Assembly: GCF_003002095.1 (NCBI RefSeq)
Contig: NZ_PVZC01000008.1
Location: forward strand, 62,001 to 126,000
From: Allonocardiopsis opalescens
Lineage (GTDB): Bacteria; Actinomycetota; Actinomycetes; Streptosporangiales; Streptosporangiaceae
Direction: 5' to 3'
Length of the DNA stretch: 64,000 nt
Positions 16,638 to 26,757 of this stretch are shown here, piece by piece. The notes under the pieces are model-generated. The model was not told where the DNA came from and ran no database searches. It worked only from the letters and a program-made list of their open reading frames with translations. Positions within the stretch are counted from its first letter, which is position 1, and every line of letters starts with the position of its first letter. The translations under genes were made by a program, and so were the position numbers.

Positions 16638-17186
16638 TCAGGACGGGGCGGGCCAGTGCTCGGCGAGCAGGGCGCGGGTGTCGCGCAGCAGCTGCGGCAG
16701 CACCTTGGTGCGGCCGACGACGGGCATGAAGTTGGTGTCGCCGCCCCAGCGCGGCACGACGTGCTGGTGCAGGTGGGCCGCGATGCCCGCCCCCGCGACG
16801 GCGCCGAGGTTCATGCCGACGTTGAAGCCGTGCGCGTCGGAGGCCGAGCGCAGCGCCGCGATGGCCTGCTGGGTCAGCGCGGCGATCTCGGCGGTCTCGG
16901 CCGCGTCCAGCTCGGTGTAGTCGGCGACGTGGCGGTACGGGACCGCCATCAGGTGGCCGCTGTTGTAGGGGTACAGGTTGAGCACGGCGTAGGCGGCCGC
17001 ACCGCGCCGCACGATGAGGCCGTCCTCGTCGCCGAGCAGCGGGATGCGGCAGAACGGGCAGCCGTCGCCCGCGCCGTTGCCGGTGGGCTTGCCCTCCCCC
17101 TTGATGTACGCCATCCGGTGCGGGGTCCACATCCGCTGGAACCCGTCGGGCTCCCCCACGCCGTCCTGGGCCTGCCGCTCGGTCAT
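16638..17186 (-). CDS. HIT family nucleotide phosphorylase/hydrolase (Rv2613c-like)
   Basis: A 182-residue HIT protein. The active-site motif is HLHQHVVPRW (His-x-His-x-His) and the N-terminal Cys pair is in GCPFCRI. Homologues in this genomic position between thrS and pgsA are described as diadenosine tetraphosphate phosphorylases. ATG 17186 gives the usual length; the ribosome site is weak. The normal neighbours are displaced here by the EF-G2 island on one side and the Nudix-kinase-VWA-PurA operon on the other. Confidence 0.92.
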   Translation of the reverse strand: MTERQAQDGVGEPDGFQRMWTPHRMAYIKGEGKPTGNGAGDGCPFCRIPLLGDEDGLIVRRGAAAYAVLNLYPYNSGHLMAVPYRHVADYTELDAAETAEIAALTQQAIAALRSASDAHGFNVGMNLGAVAGAGIAAHLHQHVVPRWGGDTNFMPVVGRTKVLPQLLRDTRALLAEHWPAPS

Positions 17187-17201
17187 GCCAGCAGCATACG
17201 G

Positions 17202-17233
17202 CCGGGCGCGGCGGGGGCCGGGCCCGCGCCCGG
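17202..17233. terminator. hairpin after the DUF885 gene
   Basis: CCGGGCGCGG (17202-17211) pairs perfectly with CCGCGCCCGG (17224-17233) across a 12-base loop. It lies between the DUF885 stop and the HIT start. It could be a terminator or attenuator on the leftward transcript. Confidence 0.45.
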
Positions 17234-17250
17234 GGCGGGCGGCGCGGCGG

Positions 17251-18975
17251 TCACGGCTGGTCCAGGCCGAGCAGACCGCGCAGGTGGCGGGTGGGCGGGG
17301 AGCCGTGCGCCAGCATCGCGTCGTGGATCTCGCGCTGCGCCGCCGAGGGGCGGGCCGCGCGCAGCTCGGCGGCGATGCCGCGCACCTCGCGGTGGCCGAC
17401 GTAGTAGGTGGCCAGCTGGGCGCTGGTGAGCAGCGCGCGCCGCCACTTGCCCACCGCCGCCGCCTCCTCCTGGTGACCGCGCTGGATCATCAGCTCCATG
17501 GCCTCGGCCTCGGTGAGCTCGAAGCAGTGCACCCGCACGTCCAGGATGGCGTTGATGGTGCTGCGCAGCAGCATCTTCAGCCGCATCAGCCGGAAGGCCA
17601 GCGCGGTGCGGCGGTCCTCGCACCAGCCGTGCCGGTCGACCAGTTCCTCGGCGTACACCGCCCAGCCCTCCACGAAGGCGCCGTTGCGCAGCGCGGCCCG
17701 CACGGGGGTGGCGCCGCGGTAGCGGGCGGCGTGGCCGAGCTGCACGGCGTGGCCGGGCATGGCCTCGTGCACCATCGTGTCGCGCAGCAGGTGGCCGTTG
17801 TACTCGCGGTAGTAGGAGGCGGCGCGCTCGGCCGGCCAGTCGTCGGGCGGCGGGGCGACGGCGACCAGCATCGGCACCCGGCCGCCGCCGGGCGGGGCGG
17901 ACTCCAGCGGCCCGGGCGGGTCGCAGTAGGCGGTCGCGACGCCCCGGTGCGCCTCGGGCATCGGCCCGACCGCGATCTCCTGCTCGTCGGGGATGGTGAC
18001 CAGGTCCAGCTCGGTGATCCTGCGGGTGGCGTCCGCCAGCGCCTCCCGGCACAGCGGGAGCACGGTGTCGGCGCCGCTGGGCGCGTCGGCGGCCAGGCCG
18101 TCGAGCACCCCGCGCACCTCGTCGGGGGCGAGGCGGCGCCCGGCGTACTCGGCGGCGGCCTCGGTCAGCTCCTCCTCGACGGCGATCAGGTCGCTCTCGG
18201 CCCGGGTGAGCAGCGCGTCCGGGGACAGCTCGGAGTCCAGCGTGTACCACAGCTGGGCGGCGTAGTCGCGGGTGCCGAGGCGGGAGTCGCCCGCCGCCTG
18301 CTCGACCTGCCCCTCCAGCCAGCGCAGGTGCTCGTCGAGGGCGTCGGCGGCGGTGGCGCGGGCCGCCTCGGTCTCGGCGCGCAGCCGGGGCTCCCGCTCG
18401 ACCAGCGCGTCCAGCTCGGCGCCGAGCATCGCCAGGGTGCCGCGCACCCGGGTGATCGCGGTCTCCACGTGCACCCGCGGCATGCCGTGCAGGGTGGCAC
18501 GTGCGGTGGCCAGCGCGCCGGGGACGGCACGGAACCGCTCGGCCAGCGCCACCAGCCGGTCGGCGGGCGGCAGCGCGTCCCGCACGATCAGCCCGTACAG
18601 CGCGTCGCCGGGCAGGTGGGCCAGCGGGTCCCACTCGTGCGGCCGCAGCTCGGTGAGCCGCCACAGGTCGGCGGCGACGCGCGAGCGCAGGATGTCCAGG
18701 TCGACCCGGTCGGGCGCGCTGAGGACCGCGTCGTCGATCTCGTCCAGCGCGCCGAGCGCGTCGACCAGGACGTGCGCGCGCTCGGCGGTGCCGTCGGGCG
18801 AGAAGTCGGCGAGCCGGTCGTCGAAGCGGTGGTCCCCCAGCGAGGTCGCCCAGGCGGGGTCGGCGCGCATCAGCTCGCCGAGCACCTGCCCCGCCACCTG
18901 GCGGAACCGGGCCACCATGGCCGCGTGCTCACCGCCGGACGAGGGATCGGCATGGGGCTCCGGGGTGTCGGTCAT
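17251..18975 (-). CDS. DUF885 family metallopeptidase-like protein
   Basis: A 574-residue protein without signal peptide. The family's zinc-site motif is in VHEAMPGHAVQLGHAARY (His-Glu-x3-Gly-His), with a downstream Glu in NGAFVEGWAVYAEELV. DUF885 proteins resemble M32/M3-like gluzincin peptidases; few are characterised. The start MTDTPEPHAD at 18975 is preferred over 19077 because the longer N terminus is low-complexity and lacks a ribosome site. It lies leftward, about 170 bases after the XRE-TPR gene. Confidence 0.85.
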   Translation of the reverse strand: MTDTPEPHADPSSGGEHAAMVARFRQVAGQVLGELMRADPAWATSLGDHRFDDRLADFSPDGTAERAHVLVDALGALDEIDDAVLSAPDRVDLDILRSRVAADLWRLTELRPHEWDPLAHLPGDALYGLIVRDALPPADRLVALAERFRAVPGALATARATLHGMPRVHVETAITRVRGTLAMLGAELDALVEREPRLRAETEAARATAADALDEHLRWLEGQVEQAAGDSRLGTRDYAAQLWYTLDSELSPDALLTRAESDLIAVEEELTEAAAEYAGRRLAPDEVRGVLDGLAADAPSGADTVLPLCREALADATRRITELDLVTIPDEQEIAVGPMPEAHRGVATAYCDPPGPLESAPPGGGRVPMLVAVAPPPDDWPAERAASYYREYNGHLLRDTMVHEAMPGHAVQLGHAARYRGATPVRAALRNGAFVEGWAVYAEELVDRHGWCEDRRTALAFRLMRLKMLLRSTINAILDVRVHCFELTEAEAMELMIQRGHQEEAAAVGKWRRALLTSAQLATYYVGHREVRGIAAELRAARPSAAQREIHDAMLAHGSPPTRHLRGLLGLDQP

Positions 18976-19142
18976 CGCCGCACGCCCCGCCCGCTCGGCC
19001 TGCCGGTCCGGCGGTTCAGACTCATCGCTGCTCCCTCGCTCCCACGGTGGCGCCGCTGCGCCGCGCCGCTCCCCCAAGGCTCCGTACCCTACTCAGCCCA
19101 CCGCCAATGCGCTCGGCGCGGACGCGCCGGAAGGAGCCGGAA

Positions 19143-20207
19143 CTAGGAGGCGGCCTTCGCCGCGGCGAGGAATTCCCGGTACTCGTCGGCCCATTCCGCG
19201 CCCCGCTGCTCGGCGGGCAGCGCATCCAGGCCGTTGGCGAGGTGGTCGGCGGCGGTCGCGTGGTCCCCGAGCTCGTGGTGGACGACTCCGATGTTGAGGC
19301 GGAAGAAGGCCGGGGTGTACCAGTAGGCGGGCGGTGGCGGGGTGCCCGCGCCTTCGATCAGCTTCGCGGCGGTGTCCAGCAGGCGGCGGGCTTCGTCGTC
19401 GGCGCCGAGGGCGGCGTAGCCTTTGGCGGCTTGCAGCGTGTCGAAGACCTTCAGGGCCGGGTGGGCACCCGGCGTGGCGAGGGCCGCGTGCGACGCGCGC
19501 ACGACGGCGCGGTGCCGTCCCTGCTTGCGCGCCACGTAGCCCCGGAAGCCGGCCGCCAGCTCCGCGACGGTTCCGTCTCCGACCTCGTCGGCGAGTTTCT
19601 CGGCCTGCCTGAACAGGTGCACGGCCGCCGCGTCGCGGCGCAGGGCGGCGTGCAGCCAGCCGGTCCACACGGTCCACTCCGCGACCACCCGGGCCAGCGG
19701 ATCGCGGTGCGGTCCGCTGGCCTCGCGCATCAGGGCCGCGATGGCGTCCAGCTGCGCGGTCATCGGACCGACCACGGCGGCCGGTCCGACCGCGTCCTCC
19801 AGGCGGCGCTGAGCGGCCAGTACGGCGGCCAGCGCCTCAACGGCGGCGCCGTCGAGGCGCACGGGGCGCTCGATCACCGAGGCCAAGCGCTCGGATCGCT
19901 CATCATCCGGGCCGGACGGATCGTTGCGGGACTCCCGACTCTCAGGGATACCGGCGGTACGTTCGGGGACCGGATCCACGAACCTCGCGAAGCGCGCCTT
20001 GACCTCGTCACTCGATGACGAAAGGGACGAATCCAGAGCCTGCTGATTCACCGGCCGCGGTCGGACGCCCGCTCCGGCCTTTTCCCACTTCGAGACCATG
20101 CGCTCGCCGACCCCGAGATGAGCGGCGAAGTCGCGGATACTCATACGTTTCGCTTCTCGCAGCGCACGCACTTCGCGCCCGGACCAGACCTGGACATTCG
20201 CTGTCAT
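19143..20207 (-). CDS. XRE-family HTH protein with TPR-like C-terminal repeats
   Basis: A 354-residue protein. An N-terminal XRE helix-turn-helix (REAKRMSIRDFAAHLGVGER then MVSKWEKAG, residues about 16-47) is followed by a Ser-rich linker and a C-terminal region of helical repeats (WLHAALRRDAAAVHLFRQAE and FFRLNIGVVHHELGDHATAA). This resembles actinobacterial regulators with tetratricopeptide repeats that bind peptides or partner proteins. It follows the PurA-like gene after only 39 bases on the same strand and could be a fifth member of that operon. ATG 20207 fits the HTH boundary. Confidence 0.85.
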   Translation of the reverse strand: MTANVQVWSGREVRALREAKRMSIRDFAAHLGVGERMVSKWEKAGAGVRPRPVNQQALDSSLSSSSDEVKARFARFVDPVPERTAGIPESRESRNDPSGPDDERSERLASVIERPVRLDGAAVEALAAVLAAQRRLEDAVGPAAVVGPMTAQLDAIAALMREASGPHRDPLARVVAEWTVWTGWLHAALRRDAAAVHLFRQAEKLADEVGDGTVAELAAGFRGYVARKQGRHRAVVRASHAALATPGAHPALKVFDTLQAAKGYAALGADDEARRLLDTAAKLIEGAGTPPPPAYWYTPAFFRLNIGVVHHELGDHATAADHLANGLDALPAEQRGAEWADEYREFLAAAKAAS

Positions 20208-20246
20208 TTCTGATTCCTGGTGGTCTCGGCTGGCCGACCCGTCCGA

Positions 20247-21635
20247 TCATATTCGCTTGGCGGGAATCTCTTCATGTTCTCGCGACTCGTGGAACGGGGC
20301 GGCCGGGATGACCATTCCCATATCGCCTTGCGCGCCTGCCTCGGACTCGGACGGCAGGGTGCGCCCCACGCCGAGATCGCGCTTGTCGGTGGCGCGCGGC
20401 CCGGAGGACAGCAGGGTCACGGGGGCACCGACGACCTCGGCCACCGCTTCGGGCCAGTCGGCGGGAGCCGGAGCGATCACCGGTTCGGCGCGCAGCAGCC
20501 GCTCGGTGAGGCGGGCCTGGGCGGCGAGGTCGCCGGGCGGGCCCGGCTCCAGTGCCGCGACGAGTTCGCCGTCGATCCGGTAGGCGGTGCACAGGCCCAT
20601 CCCGGGCGCGCGGGCGGGCGCGTCGAGGTGGGTGAGCGCCACCTCGTCCACGCCACCCGTGGCCGCGGTCGCGTAGGCGTGCGCGACGGCGTCGAAGTGG
20701 CCGACGCGGAAGGCGCCCTGCCAGCGGCCGGGACCGTTGTGGGCCTCGGGCAGGGCGGCGGTGAGGGCGGCGTCCTCGGTGACCAGCGGGCCCGGGCCGT
20801 GCCGGGTGGTGGTGGTCCGCAGCACGCCCAGCCGCAGCGGCGGGGTGCCGTCGCCCGCCTCGGCCAGCAGTTCCAGCGCGTTGTGCGCTGTGGTGGTGGA
20901 CCAGGTGGTGTACGGGTGGAAGCCCCGCCACTCGTCCAGCAGCACGCCCTGGGCGCCCTCGAAGACCACCGGCCCGGCCGCCAGCAGCGCGGGCAGGTGG
21001 TCCTCGCCGACCAGGGCGACGGACTCGGCGAAGGCGGTGAAGGCGGCCGCGCAGTCCTCCACCGGCGGCGCGTCCAGCGGACCGAGTTCGTCAGTGAGCC
21101 GGTCGCGCAGCGCCGCCAGCTTCCGCCGCAGGGTGCGCGGCGCGGCGCAGTCGCCCGCGGTCGGCGCCTCGTCGGGCTCGGCCAGCGCGTAGCGGGCCGT
21201 CTCGCCGATCCCCATGCCGCACGAGCCGTGCCGTTCGGTGCCGCGCGCCGTCTCGCGGGCCCGGTTGGCGGCCCGGTGGTAGGGCGTGGTGAGCAGCGCG
21301 CGGCGGTCGACGGTGAGCCGGTCCAGCGCGTCGGGCACTCCGATCTCGGCGAGGTGGTCGGCCTCGGCGGCCAGGGCCAGCGGGTCGACCAGGGTGAACC
21401 GGGACAGGTGGGTCAGCACGCCGGGGACGAAGGTGCCCGCGCCGAGCTGGGCGAAGGTGTGGTGCCGTCCGTCGGGGGCGACCACGTTGTGCGCGGCCTG
21501 GGCACCGCCGTTGAAGCGCACCACGGCCTCAGCGCGGTGTCCGCGGCACAGCCAGTCCACCACGGTGCCCTTGCCGCAGTCGCCGAAGCCCAGGTCGACC
21601 ACGACCGTGTGCCGGAAGCGCCCGCCACCCGTCAC
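20247..21635 (-). CDS. divergent adenylosuccinate synthetase paralogue (PurA-like)
   Basis: A 462-residue homologue of PurA, the GTP-dependent ligase joining IMP and aspartate. The P-loop is GFGDCGKGTVVDW (PurA has GDEGKGK), keeping the catalytic Asp. GGAQAAHNVV replaces GGHNAGHTLV but keeps the second, catalytic His. FEGAQGVLLDE, TTTRHGPGPL and LSSGPRATDKRDL match PurA blocks. The PurA TTGRGIGP segment is altered (SCGMGIG), and the GRRRRTGW aspartate loop is replaced by PGRWQGAFRVG. Substrates therefore probably differ. The GTG at 21635 overlaps the VWA gene stop (GTGA). It is not a likely housekeeping purA, given the divergence and context. Confidence 0.82.
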   Translation of the reverse strand: MTGGGRFRHTVVVDLGFGDCGKGTVVDWLCRGHRAEAVVRFNGGAQAAHNVVAPDGRHHTFAQLGAGTFVPGVLTHLSRFTLVDPLALAAEADHLAEIGVPDALDRLTVDRRALLTTPYHRAANRARETARGTERHGSCGMGIGETARYALAEPDEAPTAGDCAAPRTLRRKLAALRDRLTDELGPLDAPPVEDCAAAFTAFAESVALVGEDHLPALLAAGPVVFEGAQGVLLDEWRGFHPYTTWSTTTAHNALELLAEAGDGTPPLRLGVLRTTTTRHGPGPLVTEDAALTAALPEAHNGPGRWQGAFRVGHFDAVAHAYATAATGGVDEVALTHLDAPARAPGMGLCTAYRIDGELVAALEPGPPGDLAAQARLTERLLRAEPVIAPAPADWPEAVAEVVGAPVTLLSSGPRATDKRDLGVGRTLPSESEAGAQGDMGMVIPAAPFHESREHEEIPAKRI

Positions 21636-22618
21636 AGCCGGGTCACCCCGCTGGCGCCGCCCTCGCCCTTGGGCAGCGGGGAGACGGCGACGGTGCCCCG
21701 GCTGGCGGCCAGCGGCGCCAGCGCCCGCGAGACCGAGGGCCCCGAGGCCGAGCCGACGTCCTTGAGGTGGCCGAGCCCGGTCTCCAGGTCGATGGCCTCC
21801 TCGGCCAGGCCGACGGTCAGCGCGATGGTCTCGCAGACGGCGTCCAGGTCGTCCAGACTGATCACGTTCTGGTTGAACAGCTCCCGCCAGGCCGACAGGA
21901 TCCCGTCGTCGCCCGCGTAGCTGGCGCCCTCGGGCAGGATGTAGAAGACCTCGTAGCGGCGCTTGAGCTCGGCGACGACGTCGGCCAGCGGGATGTTCTC
22001 GGCCAGGTCGTCGCCGATCACCTTGCGCACCTCGCGCGCCTTGACCGCGCCGTAGGGCATCTCGTCGCCGATGATGAACAGGTAGCCGCGCCGCCCGCGC
22101 CTGTCCAGGCAGTCCAGCCGGGTGTGCCGCGCCATGAAGTACATGGCCAGCTCGTAGGACTCGGTGCGCTGCCCGCCGCCCCCGCCCTCCAGCAGGATGC
22201 GGCCCAGGTCCTCGTCCATCCGGTTGTCGGACTCGAACTGCCCCACCTGCAGCGGCACCCGGTCGCAGGTGGCGTCGCCGATCGCGCCGAACATGACCTG
22301 GGGGTGCTCGACGTAGCCCTTGCGCATCAGCAGCCCGAACAGCTCGGGCAGCTTGGCCTGCAGCTTGCGCGGCACGGCGCGCATCGAGCCGGTCACGTCG
22401 AACAGCACCGCGATCGCCAGCGAGGTGGGGTGCTCGTCGGAGTCGCAGCTCTCGCGGACGCCGACGCCGTACGGATCCAGGCGTTCGTGCACCTTCCACG
22501 CGCTGCGCGGCGCCGACTTCGTCACCCGGTCGCTGTAGTCGAAGGCGCTGGCGCCCGTGCGGGCGCGGTAGCTGTCGGCGGCGGCGTAGACATCGGTGGA
22601 CCAGTGTCCGCTTCCCAT
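21632..22618 (-). CDS. von Willebrand factor A-domain protein
   Basis: A 328-residue cytoplasmic protein beginning MGSGHWSTDVYAAADSYRAR. The VWA fold starts at SLAIAVLFDVTGSM (residues about 70-83) with a MIDAS-type D-x-T-G-S. Further blocks are GAIGDATCDRVPLQVGQFE, GGGGGQRTESYELAMYFMAR and YLFIIGDEMPYGAV. VWA proteins of this kind organise complexes in TerY-like and other stress-response gene sets. Strong Shine-Dalgarno AAGGAG before ATG 22618. It is coupled to the PurA-like gene downstream; 112 bases separate it from the J-domain/kinase gene. Confidence 0.85.
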   Translation of the reverse strand: MGSGHWSTDVYAAADSYRARTGASAFDYSDRVTKSAPRSAWKVHERLDPYGVGVRESCDSDEHPTSLAIAVLFDVTGSMRAVPRKLQAKLPELFGLLMRKGYVEHPQVMFGAIGDATCDRVPLQVGQFESDNRMDEDLGRILLEGGGGGQRTESYELAMYFMARHTRLDCLDRRGRRGYLFIIGDEMPYGAVKAREVRKVIGDDLAENIPLADVVAELKRRYEVFYILPEGASYAGDDGILSAWRELFNQNVISLDDLDAVCETIALTVGLAEEAIDLETGLGHLKDVGSASGPSVSRALAPLAASRGTVAVSPLPKGEGGASGVTRL

Positions 22619-22730
22619 GTCGGTTCTCCTTTTTATGGTGTTCCGGTCGTTTCGGTGCGGTTCTCGGGCACGGCTCCGCCCCGGCGCGGCCGGACGGCGG
22701 GTCCGGTCCGCGTCGGCGGGAGGCGCGGGG

Positions 22731-23795
22731 TCAGGGCAGGGCGAACGGGCGGAAGACCCGCGGCCCGTAGAGGCGGTCGAGCAGGTCGTCGAACTCGGCC
22801 AGCAGCCGCCAGGCGTCCTTGGGCCGCCGCTCGGCGGCCGGCAGGGAGCAGCCGCGGGCGAAGGCCCGCATCTCAGGCGGTATGCGCTCGCCGATCAGCT
22901 CGACCATGCACCGGGTGGCCAGCGCGATGTCCGTGGCGGGCACGGCCGGGCGCCGCTCGGCCACCTCGGGCGGGTACCAGTCGGCGTAGCGGCTGACGAT
23001 CGCGGTGATCCGCCCGGTGCGGACGACCGCGTAGCACCAGTCGACCAGCGCCAGGCCGTGGTCGTCGGGGTGGATCAGGACGTGCTCGGGCAGTACGGCG
23101 CCGTGGATGACGCCGGCCCGGTGCGCCCAGCCGATGCCCACCAGCAGCCGCCGCCACATCCAGGCCGCGTCCCTGGGGTCGACACCGCCGGGGAAGGCGT
23201 CGCGCACCTCGGCCAGGGAGCGGAAGCCGTCGAGCCGCTGCAGGACGTTGGCGCGGCGCTCGGTGCCGTCGTCGCCGTCGCGGTGCCGGAAGGTCTCCAC
23301 CAGCCTGGGCGCGTAGGGGCGGAACCGGGGGTCACCGCCGGTGTGCAGCAGGGTCAGCGCCTCGGCCTCGGTGGCCATCAGGTCGTTGCAGTCGGCGCCG
23401 CGCGGCAGCTTGAGCAGCAGCCGCTCATCGTCGCCGGCGCGGCGGGCCGGGAAGAGGTCGGCCATCTCGCCGCTCGCCTCGGGCCGCGCCTCGACGCGGT
23501 ACTCGCCGCGGGCGGTGCGCAGGGTGAACTCCTCATCGGTGCCGACGGCCGCGGCCAGGCAGTGCTCGGCCCAGCGGGCGGCCAGCCGGGTGAACGCCTC
23601 GGTGGCCTCGGCGCGCCGCCCGGGCGGCGCCTGGTCGGGGTGGACGGCGCGGGCCAGCTCGCGGTAGCGCGCCCGGGCCCGCTCGCGGTGGGCGGGGCCC
23701 GGCGGGCCGAACAGCTCGCGGGCCGAAGCCGCCCTCAGCACGGTGCGCACGGCCGCGTCGAAGGGCTCCGCGGCGCCGGACGGTTCCGCGGTCAC
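22731..23795 (-). CDS. J-domain fused to a degenerate protein kinase-like domain
   Basis: A 354-residue protein. Residues about 15-80 look like a J-domain, with the helix II/loop YRELARAVHPDQAP carrying the HPD tripeptide (52-54). Residues about 95-340 resemble a kinase fold: LLLKLPRG with a possible ATP-binding Lys (129), GVIHGAVLPEHVLIH where HRD is replaced by HGA, and ALVDWCYA where DFG is replaced by DWC. The catalytic-loop Asp is missing, so this may be a pseudokinase; the DWC Asp could still bind metal. The GTG at 23795 overlaps the Nudix gene stop (GTGA). Confidence 0.78.
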   Translation of the reverse strand: MTAEPSGAAEPFDAAVRTVLRAASARELFGPPGPAHRERARARYRELARAVHPDQAPPGRRAEATEAFTRLAARWAEHCLAAAVGTDEEFTLRTARGEYRVEARPEASGEMADLFPARRAGDDERLLLKLPRGADCNDLMATEAEALTLLHTGGDPRFRPYAPRLVETFRHRDGDDGTERRANVLQRLDGFRSLAEVRDAFPGGVDPRDAAWMWRRLLVGIGWAHRAGVIHGAVLPEHVLIHPDDHGLALVDWCYAVVRTGRITAIVSRYADWYPPEVAERRPAVPATDIALATRCMVELIGERIPPEMRAFARGCSLPAAERRPKDAWRLLAEFDDLLDRLYGPRVFRPFALP

Positions 23796-24619
23796 TGCTC
23801 CGCCCCCTCGCCGGCCGGGCGCAGCAGCGCGGGGTGCAGCAGCCGGGCGTCGCCGGCCCGGTAGAGCTGGGCCCGGCGGCCGCCGCGCGGGCCGCCCCGC
23901 TCGGTGACCTGGCCGGTCTCGACCACGAAGCCGGGCACGGACAGCACCTTGCGGTGGAAGTTGCCGGGGTGCACCCGGCGGCCCCACACCGCCTCGTACA
24001 CCGCGCGCAGCTCGGCGATGGTGAACTCCGGGCCGAGGAAGGCGGTGGCCAGCGGGGTGTACTCCAGTTTCGCCCGGGCCCGCTCCAGGCCGTCGGCCAG
24101 GATGCGGGCGTGGTCGAAGGCCAGCGGCCGGCCGCGCCGGGCGCCCGCGCCCGCCGCGGCGTCGGCGGTGGCGAGGTTCAGCTCGGCCACCGGCGTCCAG
24201 GCGGCGTCGGCCGCGTCGCCGCCCGACACGGGGTCGGGCGGGTCGACCACCAGGGCGAGGTAGGCGACGGTGATGACGCGCATCCGGGGGTCGCGGGTGG
24301 GATCGCCGTAGGTGGCCAGCTGCTCCAGGTGGGAGTCGGCGAGGATGCCGGTCTCCTCGGTGAGCTCGCGCATGGCCGCCTCGTCCAGGTCCTCCTCGAC
24401 CAGGTGGCCCGACGCCGTCTTGTCGGTGCGCACGAAGCCGCCGGGCAGCGCCCAGAAGCCGGCGAAGGGCGGCATGGCCCGGCGGATCAGCAGCACGCTC
24501 AGCGCGCCGCCGCGCAGGGTCAGTGCCACGGTGTCCACCGTGACGGCGACCGGATGGTAGTCCTCCGGGCGGTAGGCGGCGAGGAACTCGCGCTCCTCGT
24601 CGGGGCCGGTGATCGACAT
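23792..24619 (-). CDS. NrtR-like Nudix-HTH regulator
   Basis: A 275-residue protein. An N-terminal Nudix domain is marked by PFAGFWALPGGFVRTD and the Nudix helix E-x7-REL-x-EETGI (DEAAMRELTEETGI); the Gly before the first Glu is displaced by an insertion. A C-terminal winged helix follows (FTIAELRAVYEAVWGRRVHP, then NFHRKVLSVPGFVVETG). This is the layout of NrtR-type regulators that bind ADP-ribose-like ligands and repress NAD or sugar genes. It is the first gene of the operon. An inverted repeat lies 19-51 bases upstream of ATG 24619, suggesting autorepression. Confidence 0.87.
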   Translation of the reverse strand: MSITGPDEEREFLAAYRPEDYHPVAVTVDTVALTLRGGALSVLLIRRAMPPFAGFWALPGGFVRTDKTASGHLVEEDLDEAAMRELTEETGILADSHLEQLATYGDPTRDPRMRVITVAYLALVVDPPDPVSGGDAADAAWTPVAELNLATADAAAGAGARRGRPLAFDHARILADGLERARAKLEYTPLATAFLGPEFTIAELRAVYEAVWGRRVHPGNFHRKVLSVPGFVVETGQVTERGGPRGGRRAQLYRAGDARLLHPALLRPAGEGAEQ

Positions 24620-24637
24620 GGCCTGAACCGTTCCGTA

Positions 24638-24670
24638 GTTCTCACTGTCAGAAATACTCTAACTGAGAAC
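24638..24670. promoter_or_regulatory. palindromic operator upstream of the Nudix-led operon
   Basis: GTTCTCA (24638-24644) and TGAGAAC (24664-24670) are perfect 7-bp arms of a 33-bp element. An inner imperfect palindrome CTGTCAGA...TCTAACTG continues the symmetry. The patch is AT-rich compared with its surroundings and overlaps the likely promoter. It is a good candidate for the Nudix-HTH protein's own operator. Confidence 0.6.
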
Positions 24671-24727
24671 AACGCCGGGCGCGAGGGGGCGAGGGCTCGG
24701 AGGTCTGGCCTGATCCGGCCAAGCGGA

Positions 24728-24765
24728 CGGGGCGGGCGCGTCCCGTGCGGAACGCGCCCGCCCCG
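24728..24765. terminator. thrS terminator hairpin
   Basis: A perfect 14-bp stem (24728-24741 with 24752-24765, CGGGGCGGGCGCGT) closes a loop that can itself pair partly. It lies 19 bases after the thrS stop and separates thrS from the Nudix-led operon. Confidence 0.7.
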
Positions 24766-24783
24766 CGGGCGGATTCGGCCGGC

Positions 24784-26757
<1,974 letters not shown>

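Noticed and set aside
20247-21635. Housekeeping purA
   Set aside because: The P-loop and substrate loops are altered, the length is extended at both ends, and the gene is embedded between VWA and XRE genes. A standard PurA is expected elsewhere in the genome.
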